Positions 1 through 8,589 of a DNA stretch of 23,429 nt are shown here, piece by piece. Below the pieces are notes generated by a model, which was not told where the DNA came from, did not search any database, and saw only the letters and a list, made by a program, of their open reading frames with translations. The stretch spans positions 4,032,935 through 4,056,363 of the forward strand of contig BFEA01000047.1 of NCBI GenBank assembly GCA_003427395.1, given 5' to 3'. Position numbers and translations under genes: made by a program. The DNA comes from Chara braunii. Lineage: Eukaryota; Streptophyta; Charophyceae; Charales; Characeae. Positions within the stretch are counted from its first letter, which is position 1, and the number at the start of each line of letters is the position of its first letter.

Positions 1-470
1 ATCACAGGATCCGCCTTCTATGGACGGACATCAGGAAGTTGACCGAGTCATCACGCACCGCAAGTATGGCAACAAGCCAAGGTAGTACAAGGTCGTATGT
101 AACACAGAAGCAGCTTGTGCAAGGTGGTCTGCAGTGGGCCTGAAGACGGAGAGGGCAAGAGCAGGAGTAGTAGTGTTAGTAGAGTAGTGTGGCCAAAGAC
201 GCGACAGGTTAGCAGTTAGTGTGTGTCAGAGAGCTGCGTGTGTGTGTATTCAGGGTGATCTTCAGACAGCGAGAGTGTACAGACAAGAGTTGGGGTGAAC
301 AGCGCTGATGCGCCATAGCCTGTTGAGACGAGTTTGCATCTGAACTGAGTTTTGACTTTTATATCTCTGAGCTTTGAGTGGGCGCACAGCGCCAGAGTTG
401 TTTGCCATCTGTCTGTATGAATGCGAGTTGAAGTTTGGAGCCAGTCTGATTGCACCTCGTTTTCCTCTGC
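1..470. other. No recognisable gene
   Basis: I see no coding frame with protein-like composition here. The plus strand has scattered GT-rich patches near 215-250. The only long open frame is on the minus strand at 216-617; it includes a poly-lysine stretch made by the adjacent homopolymer and resembles no family I know. I treat the stretch as anonymous repeat-derived DNA. Confidence 0.5.
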
Positions 471-492
471 TTTTTTTTTTTTTTTTTTTTTT
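471..492 (-). repeat. Poly(T) run, 22 bases
   Basis: This is an uninterrupted T run. On the minus strand it reads as poly(A), so it could be the tail of a minus-strand retroposon whose body lies at higher coordinates. I could not identify a body, so this may be a simple homopolymer. Confidence 0.7.
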
Positions 493-576
493 ACCAATCG
501 ATCAATCAAGGTCGATGCTTTATTGATGGATTCATCAAGTAAATGACGCATGCTCAGGGGAGCAATGCGCAGTATA

Positions 577-610
577 CCAAGGATCCGCAATGTGATGAAA
601 AGGACTGAAA
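577..610 (+). repeat. GGATCC-core dispersed repeat, copy 1
   Basis: The core CCAAGGATCCGCAA, followed by a GTGATG...AAGGACT segment, recurs at about 2185 and 2539 with only a few changes. This is the shortest and most diverged of the three copies. The family is unknown to me; it could be the end of a transposable element. Confidence 0.7.
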
Positions 611-999
611 TGGACAATGCGAGATCAGCGCAGCATCAACAAGCAATGTACATTCCGATACATACAAGATGGCACAAAATGGCACAGCGAAAGACTTTAA
701 AGAGAAGATCTGATCTGATCTGGACTGACCCGACATCCATCACACATCACACATGGGAGAGAGAGAGGAGGGGCCGCAATCATGGAAGAAAGGTCCCTCC
801 TTCGTACACACACACGGGGAGAAACCACGGATGAGAGATGGGGGAGAGACAGACGAAGGAGGGAGGAGGCAAGAGAGAGTAGACCAAGATCGCAATGGCG
901 AAGTCCAAAATGGTCTCTAAACAATGTCTGTCTCATAAATGTCGAATCAGATCCTGGGCAATGCGCCCGTTACGACCCCAGCCTGAATCCCTACTGATA
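611..999. other. Purine-rich anonymous DNA
   Basis: The stretch contains GAGAG-rich and ACACAC patches, most strongly at 755-880. Overlapping short frames are open on both strands, which suggests composition rather than coding. I see no domain, RNA gene or clear repeat boundary. Confidence 0.45.
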
Positions 1000-1260
1000 A
1001 CCTCTCACACTCTCAGATTCAAAGAAGAAGAAGACGAGAAAGAGATGGAGGAGGGAGAGAAGATGAAGCCCTCCTCGCTATCTCACCTGCAGGTAGCTGT
1101 CACTGAACTGACTTCGTCCGTTGTTGTGTGCAGGTACCGCGTGGAGCCCAGCTATGGCGCCAGGTAAGCTCGCCGACTGCAGGTATGGCCTCCGCCACTC
1201 CCTACCTCCTCTAACCTATACTCCCTACTCCGCTACTCAGCGCAGCATAGCGCAGCCTCC
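1000..1260 (+). repeat. Duplicated segment with splice-like core, copy 1
   Basis: A purine-rich lead-in, then GCAGGTACC, then GCTATGGCGCCA followed by CAGGTAAG and GGCCTCCGCCA, recurs in the same order at about 2890-3100. In this copy a 30-base core at 1134-1163 sits between a CAG acceptor-like end (1131-1133) and a CAG/GTAAG donor-like junction (1161-1168). The shared order supports common descent. Whether the core is ever an exon is inference. Confidence 0.55.
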
Positions 1261-1320
1261 AACCAGCAGCATGACGCTCAGAAGTGGGCGACCCCCAACT
1301 GTCCCTGGCCCAGCCGCTGC

Positions 1321-1660
1321 CCAGCTATTTGTAGCGCTGGGCGGCCGGGTCTACCTGATGCCGTGTGGCCTACAACGGCCCAGGTGGTATGGGTCCCTAC
1401 CGGACGTCCAGACCTTGCTGCTGCTGCAGCATGGCGCAGAAATGCACCTGGCCTAAAAACGGCCTTCTACCGGTGCACCTGGCCCAAGGTGTTGTCTTGG
1501 GTCCTGCAGGACCGAAACGACGCCGGTACCGGTCGGTTTGGTGCCAAAATGCGCCTGGCCTCGTTTCGGGCCTGCCTCCGGTGTACCCAGTCCAAAGGTC
1601 CGACCTTGGGGCTGCAAGTCCGAAACTGCACCTGAACAGACAAAAATAAGACAGCACACA
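1321..1660. other. GC-rich patch with serial palindromes
   Basis: The motif TGC(A/G)CCTGGCC recurs at about 1443, 1474 and 1550. Between them are CCCAAG/CTTGGG with a 7-base loop (about 1483-1501), the perfect 14-bp palindrome GGTCCTGCAGGACC (1500-1513) and CCGGTACCGG (1523-1532). Several frames are open on both strands because of base composition. No protein family is recognisable. Confidence 0.55.
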
Positions 1661-1838
1661 CACACAGGAAAAGGGGTAAGTAAACGAAAACCTACCTACC
1701 TACGTGTTGCCTAGGGCCTGGAGGGCCGCTGTGGGCCTCCAGGGCGCGTGTAGGACGGTACGTGGCCTGGGGGGCCCTCAGCAACCGTTGGGCCCCTCAA
1801 ATGGGGCCTGTGTACAGGCTCAGCATGTAACATAAAGC

Positions 1839-1854
1839 AATCAATCATCCAATC

Positions 1855-1905
<51 letters not shown>

Positions 1906-1927
1906 CGGATGATTGTTTGTTTGTTTG

Positions 1928-1970
<43 letters not shown>

Positions 1971-1984
1971 GATTGAATGATTGG

Positions 1985-2017
<33 letters not shown>

Positions 2018-2030
2018 CGATTGATTGACT
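1839..2030. repeat. Inverted tetranucleotide microsatellite (AATC)n / (GATT)n
   Basis: An (AATC)n arm of about 65 bases is followed by a complementary (GATT/GTTT)n arm of about 120 bases. The switch point AATCAT-TCGG-ATGATT (1899-1914) is a perfect short hairpin with a four-base loop. The whole segment could fold into a long register-slipping foldback. Confidence 0.9.
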
Positions 2031-2140
2031 GTGTAATGACCTGCCAAAACACGAACTAAGACACATAGCTGATTTCTGAGCTTTGCTCACGGAATGAATG
2101 CCTTACTGAGTTTCCCGCTTGTTGCTCGGTTTGATAAGTC

Positions 2141-2222
2141 TATGTGTGTGCGTGTTACATGCCCAGTCGGACAATATGTGGGAGCCAAGGATCCGCAAAG
2201 TGATGCAAAGGACTAAATAAAA
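2141..2222 (+). repeat. GGATCC-core dispersed repeat, copy 2
   Basis: This unit of about 80 bp contains GTGTTACATGCCCAGTCGG, then GGAGCCAAGGATCCGCAAAG, and ends in ACTAAATAAA. It is nearly identical to the copy that begins 354 bp downstream, and partly matches 577-610. Confidence 0.85.
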
Positions 2223-2494
2223 AGGCCTTTACCCGAGTCATACCCTGTTTGGCGATTGCAGCATAGTAGGGTCCCTCGCCCAGAGCCCAACTCATGAAAG
2301 CAGATCAAAGGACATGTTCTCTGGGTCAAAAGTCACATCCTAGCTAAAGTAAAAGTCAATGTCAAAGGTCATAGTTGTGCCCCTGGACGAACAGTTGCAA
2401 TATTCAAATGTGGTGGTCACATCTGTTCATCCAGGGGGTGTGCGGGTCATGTCCGTTCATGCAAGAGTCTGTACGTGCAGTATGTGTGTCTGTT

Positions 2495-2576
2495 CGTGTA
2501 TGTGCGTGTTACATGCCCAGTCGGGCAATGTGTGGGAGCCAAGGATCCGCAAAGTGATGCAAAGGACTAAATAAAA
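2495..2576 (+). repeat. GGATCC-core dispersed repeat, copy 3
   Basis: Near-identical to 2141-2222 with an offset of 354 bp. Both copies end in an A-rich ACTAAATAAAA. The DNA between them (2223-2494) shows no gene, so the pair may bound a short element or be two insertions of one family. Confidence 0.85.
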
Positions 2577-2879
2577 CTATACCCTACCTGTGTATAGTAC
2601 CTGTGTCGACCTCGAGAGTTGAACCCACGACCTGTCTATTTGTAACAGTTGGTAGACCGTCGTAGGGTCCGTAGGTGATAGGGGTTCGATCTGTAGACCT
2701 GTCGAACAGAATTCTTAGGGAGTTCTAGAAGTCGTAGTTGTAGGATTCCTAAAGGGTCAAGGTCGTAGCTGCTACAACCCTGAAAGGTCAAGGTCGATAC
2801 CATAGTAATACATTGCCAAGCTGTGGAATCCCAATGTTGAACATGAATCCAATTGTCGCCAAGTCCAAAGTCACAAGTC
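2577..2879. other. Anonymous DNA with short GGTCAAGGTCG repeats
   Basis: The motif GGTCAAGGTCG occurs at about 2756 and 2787, and the region is rich in GTCGTAG words. A GGGGTTCGATCT stretch at 2681-2692 resembles a Pol III B box, but the segment does not fold as a tRNA. No coding region is seen. Confidence 0.4.
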
Positions 2880-3130
2880 TCTCTCTCTGTAGTCTGGAGA
2901 TACTGAGAAATCAGGTAGTGAGAGGGTAGAGAAGAGATGGTGGACTTAGAAGAGGAAGAAGAATAACTTTCTCTCTCTCCCTCTCTCAGTCCGGTACTAA
3001 CCTGTGAAGTTGGCGCCTTGATGCAGGTACCTCGAAGATGAAGTTGGAGCTATGGCGCCACAGGTAAGTATCTCTGGCCTCCGCCAACCATCTCCCTCCA
3101 GCACTACTCTGACGCTACTACTACTAGCGC
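2880..3130 (+). repeat. Duplicated segment with splice-like core, copy 2
   Basis: Diverged copy of 1000-1260. The core GAGCTATGGCGCCACAG lies between a GCAG (3023-3026) and a CAG/GTAAGT donor-like junction (3061-3069). Here the core is 37 bases (3027-3063), against 30 in copy 1, so its length is not conserved in the manner expected of a coding exon. Confidence 0.55.
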
Positions 3131-3319
3131 CCATCTAACGCTAGCGTTGTTGCAGCTACGTTGCTGCAACACTTGCCTGCCAATGTTGCATTCGGTCAAT
3201 CAAACAATAAATCAATCCATCAATCAATCAATCTGTGAATCTAACTAGTTGTTACCGACCCATGTGCTGGTTGTCTTCTAATCTGTTGCAGGTAATGGCA
3301 GATCTTTCACGACAGGAGC

Positions 3320-3720
3320 CCCTGACGTCGGCAGGAGGCCAGCCACGTGTGTAGGCACTGTGGCTGCTATGTTTGTTGCAGGCCACTGACGTCAGTAGCT
3401 GCTGTTGCAGCTACGTTCCTGCAACACTTGGTAGTTGCAGCAGCAGCTAGCTGCTGTTGCAGTCCGGTGACGTCAGCAGCGGATCTTCCACGGCATCAGC
3501 GGATGAATGACGTCAGCAGCAAACCGGCTGCAACAGCAGCACGCGAGACATGTCAACAACAGACCCACCACGTGAACAGCAGCGGGCCAGCCAACTCCGC
3601 ACGCATTGGTCCCGCTTGAACTGCAGGCACAAAACGTGCCGCTTTCAACAACAGGACCCCACCTCCGCCCCACGTGGTCCTTCTTTTTTTTTTTTTACCA
3701 CGTCAGCAGTGACCCTCTCA
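3320..3720. repeat. TGACGTCAGCAGC motif cluster, left side of hAT
   Basis: The motif (T)GACGTCAGCAGC or a close variant recurs at about 3326, 3388, 3468, 3508 and, as CACGTCAGCAG, 3700. GTTGCAGC words are interspersed. Similar motifs recur right of the transposase at 7810-8190. hAT elements often carry clustered short subterminal motifs that bind the transposase; applying that here is inference. No terminal inverted repeat or target duplication was delimited. Confidence 0.5.
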
Positions 3721-3724
3721 CGTC

Positions 3725-3945
3725 TTATGCGGCAGCAGTTGCTGCGATTGTTGTAGCAAAAGTTGCAAGCAACAGTCGCAGCAGCAAGTGCCACATCAGC
3801 GACTGACGCAGCGGCAGGCTAAGCCACAAGCAACAGTCTTTGCTGCAGCAAGAGTTGCAACTGCAGCTGCATCTGTTACAGCATCTTTTGCAGCAACAGT
3901 TGTTGCAGCACTTGCAACAACAGTTGCAGTTGTGCAGTTGTGGCA
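3725..3945. repeat. Degenerate GTTGCA/GCAACA low-complexity tract
   Basis: The stretch is built of GCAACAGTTG and TTGCAGCAR words in both orientations, so it is rich in short inverted repeats. It reads as Ala/Val/Thr-rich or Cys/Asn-rich peptides depending on frame, which marks it as simple-sequence DNA. It ends directly at the first ATG of the hAT transposase. Confidence 0.65.
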
Positions 3946-5990
3946 ATGGCAAGGCCATCTGCACCTGCAAGCGGGTTGTCGAGGGGTGCAATGGGAAGCG
4001 TGACAGAGGACTTCTACGAGGACCCGAAACTCGCATGGAAGCCGGGAGACCACTACGTGTGGAATTGGTTGGCGCGCGGGAGTTCAAGGGGGGCGAAAAG
4101 CCATGGCGGGAGGGAGATGAAGTGCCTCTTGTGTGGAGTTGTGTTCATTGGCAACCGCGCACGCGGGATTGAACACTTCACGAAGAAGAGGCAGGGATCA
4201 CGGTGCCCGAATGTAACCGTGGCGATCTACAGAAGGCTGCGTGCTGCGAATGTGGAGTTGTCACCTGACGTGGCAGAGATGTTGTCGCGGGAGGATAAGG
4301 CTGCAACACAAACAGTTCAAGATCTCCATCTTCCTGCCATTTGTGGCGGTGATGACGTGGGAGGTGGAGCAGATGTGGAACAGGGTGGAGAGGCAGCGAC
4401 AATGGCGGGCGCAACTGCAACAGAGGTCACAAGCAGACCGGCACCTGCGAGGATACTAAGGCAGACGCCCATGGTTCGATATGTCCGCAATCCGCGCCAG
4501 CGGGAGATTGATTTGGCTGCCATGGACCTCTTCGCACAAAATGCCATACCGTTCAATGCGGCGAAGAGCAGCAATTGGAAGAAGTTCTGTGAAGTCTGCT
4601 TCGGGCCTCAGTCTGCAACTCGTTGTCCGTTGAAGCACGTCCCATATGACGCATTGCGGGAAGAACTTCTGGACTCTAGGAAGGAGACGTACTTGGAGCG
4701 AGAGGCTAAACTACAGGTCGACTGGGAGAAAACGGGATGTACACTCATCACAGATGGCACCACAGACATATGTGGTCGCCCTATGTTGAACTACATCCTC
4801 GCGGGGAGAGACAGACCAGTTTTCATCAAGTGTGATCATGTGAAAAGGAAAGACAAGAACTCTGTCGCAATGCTTCAGTCGTGGAAGAGCTTCCTGAGGG
4901 AGAATAGACAGGTAACTGCCATTTGCACTGACTCCTTCTCATCCAACAAGGCAGTTGTTGAGGCGTTGGCCAAGGATCTAGAATTTTCGCATATATATTG
5001 GATCCCATGCACCGCACACTGCATGGACTTGTTCTTACATGACCTGGGGAACATGAGATGGGCAAAAAATATTGTTGAGGATGCGAACAAAGTCGTCAAG
5101 TTCTTCAGGATTCACAGCACGCCGCGAATGGCAAGACCGTCCTTAAGAGGCCAAATGCAACAAGATTTGGGACCAACTTTATCATGCTCGAGCGTTTGAA
5201 GGAAAAAGAGAAGCAAGTGAAAGACACGGTGAACAGCATGGAGTGGGAGGAGATGCAGTGGCCGTACACCATTCGGGACAAGGCGTATTTTGTCGAGAGG
5301 CTGGTGCAGTCCACACATTTCTGGAATGATATTCGGATGGTGTTCGATTTGATGGAGGGGGAGTACTCGGTATTACGGATGGTTGATCGTGATGTGCACT
5401 GCATCTCACGTGTTTACGACGCAGCAGTGGCGTTGAAGAATTGTGTGCTTGCAGCTCCGTTGATGGAGGGACAACGTGCTGAAGTGTTGGAGGTCGTGTC
5501 AAACAGGACGGACCAGCTCCTTAGTCCTGTGCATGCAGTTGCCAGACTGCTTGACCCCATGTTGCGCGACAGAGGAGTGTTTAGCGATCCGACGTTGATG
5601 ACCCAATTTCGGGGTGTTGTTGAGCATCTTGTGGGTGGTCAGGGGACACCGCAATACCAGGAGTGTATTGATTCCTTGTATGCATTCCAAAGGGAGCAAG
5701 GAATCTTCGGAGATCCAGAGGTGCAGCGTCGTGGGAGGATGGACAGTGCATTGGATTGGTGGGAGGATCACGGGAGGGGACACCCAGCTTTGCAGCGATT
5801 GGCACTACGAGTTCTCAGCATGTGGACAGCCTCCTCCCCGGCTGAGAGGAATTGGAGCTCATGGGCCCTCGTGCACACCAAAGATCGCAACAAGCTGGAG
5901 CACGAGAGAGTGGAGAAATTGGTGTACGTCCATTGGAACCTCCGATATGAAGGAAGGGTGCAGGGCACGACGACGAATAACAGTGGCTGA
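3946..5990 (+). pseudogene. hAT transposase (BED finger, DUF659), frameshifted
   Basis: hAT transposases excise and reinsert DNA elements using a DDE catalytic triad. From ATG 3946 the first frame gives a BED-type finger (C60, C63, H77, C87), then a DUF659-like core. That core has the first catalytic Asp in LITDGTTD (D270), a second in CTDS (D329) and the CxxHC signature CTAHC (355-359). The match breaks at about 5125-5140: frame 1 runs to a stop at 5197, while homology continues in frame 0 through LKRPNATRFG. Frame 0 ends at TGA 5988 and carries the C-terminal hAT dimerisation region, with SSPAERNWS (catalytic Glu at 5844) and a final VYVHWNLR. All key residues are present, so loss looks recent. 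I chose ATG 3946 over the upstream GTG at 3940. The frameshift could be a sequencing error, but the additional stop favours a pseudogene. Confidence 0.88.
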
Positions 5991-6400
5991 TTGGGCTTGA
6001 CGAATATTGAGACAGATGCAGGCGATGAGGACGACGGAGCTGCTGCAGCGGATGAATGCGCAGATGGAACACTAACGGGGTCAGCAATTGGATCTACATC
6101 TGTGCCACAACCCACAGGTGGGGGTGGTGCCACATCTATAGCACAGAGAGGCAGACTAAGGGATTGGGAGGATGGGGAATGGAATGATGAGTCATCATCA
6201 ACAGAATCATCGGACGAGGCAGAGGAATTAGAAGATATGTGGAGGTCTGAGAAATCTGACTCAGACGACTCGTACACAAGGAGGGAGTACATTCTTCCAT
6301 ACAAGGAGGGCACACGTAGAAGCACGCGATTGGAGGAGCAGCGGCAGGATTCGACACAACAGCAAGAGCAACAACAGCATGCAGGAGCAGCAACACCAGC
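5991..6400 (+). pseudogene. Acidic C-terminal tail of hAT ORF after in-frame TGA
   Basis: The frame of the transposase C-terminus stays open beyond the TGA at 5988. It is strongly acidic and serine-rich (DAGDEDDGA, SSSTESSDEAEELEDMW, SEKSDSDDSYTRR) and then enters QQQEQQQ. Plant hAT proteins commonly end in an acidic tail after the dimerisation region, so I infer that the TGA is a point mutation within the original ORF. It could equally be the true stop, with the downstream frame open by chance, but the composition argues against that. There is no independent start codon close to the stop. Confidence 0.5.
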
Positions 6401-7030
6401 AGCAGCAACATTAAGAGCAGCAACAACAACAGCCACCCGACCACCAGTAACGGAAACAGCAACAACAGCTGCAACAGTTGCGGCAATAAGTGCAACTGCA
6501 CCACCAGCAACAACAACAACAGAAGCAACAACAACAACAGCAGCAGTAGCAGCACCACCAGCAACTGCACCGCCACCAACAAGTACAACTGCACCACCAG
6601 CAACAACAACAATAGCAACAACAGCAACAGCAGCGGCAGTAGCAGCACCACCAGCAACAGCCGGAACAACGACGACAAGCACAACGGCACCAGCAACAGC
6701 AACAGTGGCGGCAACAGAAACAACAGCAGCAACAACAGCAACAACGACAGCAACGGCAGCAACAGCAGCAGCAACAGCAGCAGCAGCACCATACACAACA
6801 AAAGCAGCAGCAGCGACGACATCAACCATAGACGCAGCAGCAGGTCGATCAACAAGAACAGTAGCGGCATCAACAACAACTGCAACAGCAACAGCACCAA
6901 CGAATGAGCAGCAGCAGCAACAACAACATCAACAGCAACGTGAGCAGCAGCAGCAGCAGCAACATCGCCAACAACATCAAGATCAACAGCAACAGCTGTT
7001 GGAGGAGCAGCAGCGTTTGCAGCAGGGGGC
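6355..7030. repeat. Imperfect (CAR)n trinucleotide tract
   Basis: About 670 bp of CAA/CAG-derived sequence. In the transposase frame it begins as Gln-rich (6355-6385), becomes Ala/Thr-rich for about 500 bp, and is Gln-rich again from about 6905. The antisense frames are Val/Ala- or Leu-rich and open for the same reason. The Ala/Thr part is the Gln tract read out of register, which implies indels at both ends of the middle block. Confidence 0.85.
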
Positions 7031-7470
7031 ATACGAGCAAGAGCAGCAACTGCGCGAGCCGCACGCCCTGCCACTTCAGGCAGGTGGCATCTCAGGCTTT
7101 TATGGCTCAAACCTCCTAAGCACTACAGCAGCCAGACCAATTCCAGAGGCGGAGGATCACCAACGCCCTGGAACAAATGCTTTACGTCCCTGCTCCTCAC
7201 AAGGCCTGTTGGGGAGAGCATCACACCCCAGCAGGTTGTGGAACCCTGTTGCTCACAGGACAGGGCGAGGCAGGGAACACAAATTTGTCACCGTCGTAGC
7301 TCTCACTATTAATCCTAATCCCGTCAGTGCACTGCCATGGGACGAACGTGCAAAAGGCAAAGCCCCTGCGGTGGATGCTACGAAGGAGTACGACTCCGAT
7401 GGAAACTTGCCACTGCATGAGCGTAGAGGGTCTGCCATGTCACCCTGCAGAGGTTGTATGGGGCTAATCA
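7031..7470 (+). other. Open frame downstream of the CAR tract, function unknown
   Basis: The plus frame continues as LLEEQQRLQQGAYEQEQQL and then a mixed-composition segment (positions 7070-7470) including INPNPVSALPWDERAKGK and EYDSDGNLPLHERRG. This part is not low-complexity and may be real coding sequence from an element protein. I do not recognise a domain. From 7475 the opposite strand looks more coding, so the last 300 bases of this plus frame are probably spurious. Confidence 0.3.
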
Positions 7471-7474
7471 ACAA

Positions 7475-7705
7475 CTATCTTTTTCCTTTTGAATGTATCA
7501 CTAGAACAACTATAGTCAATTCAAGCAGACTTTCATACGTCGCCGGTTCAACAGGCGGACTCTTCTCCGTGACAGCTTTCGAGCCCCGCTTATTGTTCTT
7601 TTTTAGGTTCTCAATCTCTCCTTTCAACGCTATGAAATCGTGGACCAAAGCTTGGTTATCCGCTTTGATGGAGTCGAGTTCTATGCTGGCCTTCTCAGAT
7701 GCCAT
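7475..7705 (-). pseudogene. Coiled-coil gag-like fragment
   Basis: The minus frame from ATG 7705 gives a 76-residue product. It opens with a heptad-like charged helix (MASEKASIELDSIKADNQAL, then a Lys/Glu segment ending GEIENLKKNNKRG) and then PPVEPATYESLLELT. A stop lies shortly upstream in the same frame, so this is a fragment. The helix resembles the predicted coiled coils of gag-like proteins in plant retroelements, but there is no zinc knuckle or protease nearby. It overlaps an open plus-strand frame; I prefer this strand because of its composition. Confidence 0.4.
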
Positions 7706-7799
7706 ATCCCCCGCTTTTTCCGCTCTTCACCGCTACCTGCAGCAACTGCAGCTACTTCAGGTGTGCCTCGACCTCCAGCGATGCTCACATGCCTAGCCC

Positions 7800-8215
7800 A
7801 CCTGCCTGTCCCATCAGCAGTTAGAACAAGGTCTGTCACATCAGCAGGGACAGGGCATACAAGGCCTGCTATTTCAACAATCAGAGATGGTGATGTGGCA
7901 GACCATCCACCTACCTCCCACGTCAGCAACAGGTACAGGGTCTGCCATGTTAGCTGACATGGTCGGCCCTCTACCTGCCTCACCCATCAGCAGCAAGTAC
8001 AGGGTCTGCCACGTCATTAGGAAGAAGGCCTAAAGGGCCCGCCATTATAGCAATAATTGATTGATGCTGATGTGGCAGGCCCCACACAACCTGCAACTCA
8101 CGTCAGCAGCTGGTAGAGGGTTTGCGACGTCAACAACAAATGATGCTAAGGAGGCTGGCCTTCTACCTGCCTCGCATGTCAGCAACAGGTGGAGTGCCTA
8201 CCACAACAGCTCTCC
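7800..8215. repeat. Degenerate CACGTCAGCAACAGG/GGTCTGCCA tandem array
   Basis: The motif CAYSTCAGCARCARG recurs at about 7812, 7837, 7919, 7985, 8099 and 8175. It is usually followed by ACAGGGTCTGCCA and a CTACCTGCC word. The ACGTCAGC core is shared with 3320-3720. The left GGCAGGAGGCCAGCC (about 3331) is the inverse of GAGGCTGGCC...CCTGCC at 8151-8170, and GTAGGCAC (about 3353) is the inverse of GTGCCTAC (about 8194). This fits the right subterminal region of the hAT element, as inference. Confidence 0.5.
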
Positions 8216-8232
8216 ACACCCAATGCAGCTCC

Positions 8233-8258
8233 AAAAAAAAAAAAAAAAAAAAAAAAAA
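8233..8258 (+). repeat. Poly(A) run, 26 bases
   Basis: An uninterrupted A run directly after the motif array. It could be the tail of a plus-strand retroposon, but no body was recognised. Short lysine-rich frames across it are artefacts. Confidence 0.75.
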
Positions 8259-8469
8259 TGGCTAGGCCTGACTGGCGAAAGCTGCAGAACAAGCAAACTC
8301 AATAAAAAAAATGAGGCCATGGCCCCATGCCAGCCTGGACTGTGAGGAAATCAGCAGCAGACACCCGAAGGCTGTTCGGGGGCATTTTTTGCCATACCGC
8401 CCCCATAAACAAGTTTTTTCAACCGATTTTCAGGTTTTTGGACTTTATGGAGTCTCTTGGAGATGCCGG

Positions 8470-8575
8470 AAAAAAAAAAAAAAAAAAAAAAAAAAAACCA
8501 ACAACAACAACTCGTACGGGACCCCTAGCGTACGAGTACGATTCGTACTCTCGTACGCGTACGGGGGCCCGTACA
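8470..8575. repeat. Poly(A) run plus GTAC-rich palindromic patch
   Basis: 28 A residues (8470-8497) are followed by ACCAACAACAACAAC and then a 62-bp patch with seven GTAC sites (8513-8574). The patch includes GTACGGG-GG-CCCGTAC and the near-palindrome GTACGAGTACGATTCGTACT. It lies immediately beside the point where the minus-strand LINE coding sequence breaks off. Confidence 0.8.
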
Positions 8576-8589
8576 AATCGCAACGCAGG

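Noticed and set aside
1150-1165. TGGCGCCA at 1154 and 3053 as a possible LTR-retrotransposon primer-binding site.
   Set aside because: Only about seven bases match the usual start of a site, no LTR pair or polypurine tract was found, and no gag-pol follows.
2638-2700. A tRNA-like stretch with TGTAACAGTTGGTAGAC and GGGGTTCGATCT resembling Pol III A and B boxes.
   Set aside because: The T arm does not pair and no acceptor stem forms, so it is not a tRNA. A degraded SINE head remains possible but unsupported.
5064-5078. A slippery heptamer A AAA AAT in the transposase frame, as a possible programmed -1 frameshift site.
   Set aside because: A -1 slip here meets a TGA at 5076-5078, so it could not join the two transposase segments. 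The actual frame change must lie after 5079.
6385-6905. In the Gln register of the CAR tract, several TAA and TAG codons but no TGA, resembling a genetic code with TAR as Gln.
   Set aside because: TAR is one step from CAR, and other one-step neighbours (His, Pro, Arg, Glu, Lys) are equally common. The LINE ORF2 contains TGA stops as well as TAG and TAA. Drift in a non-coding repeat explains this.
5768-7110. Long antisense open frames rich in Val/Ala (5768-6829) and Leu (6136-7110).
   Set aside because: They are the reverse complement of the CAR tract and the transposase end; the composition is pure repeat translation with no domain.
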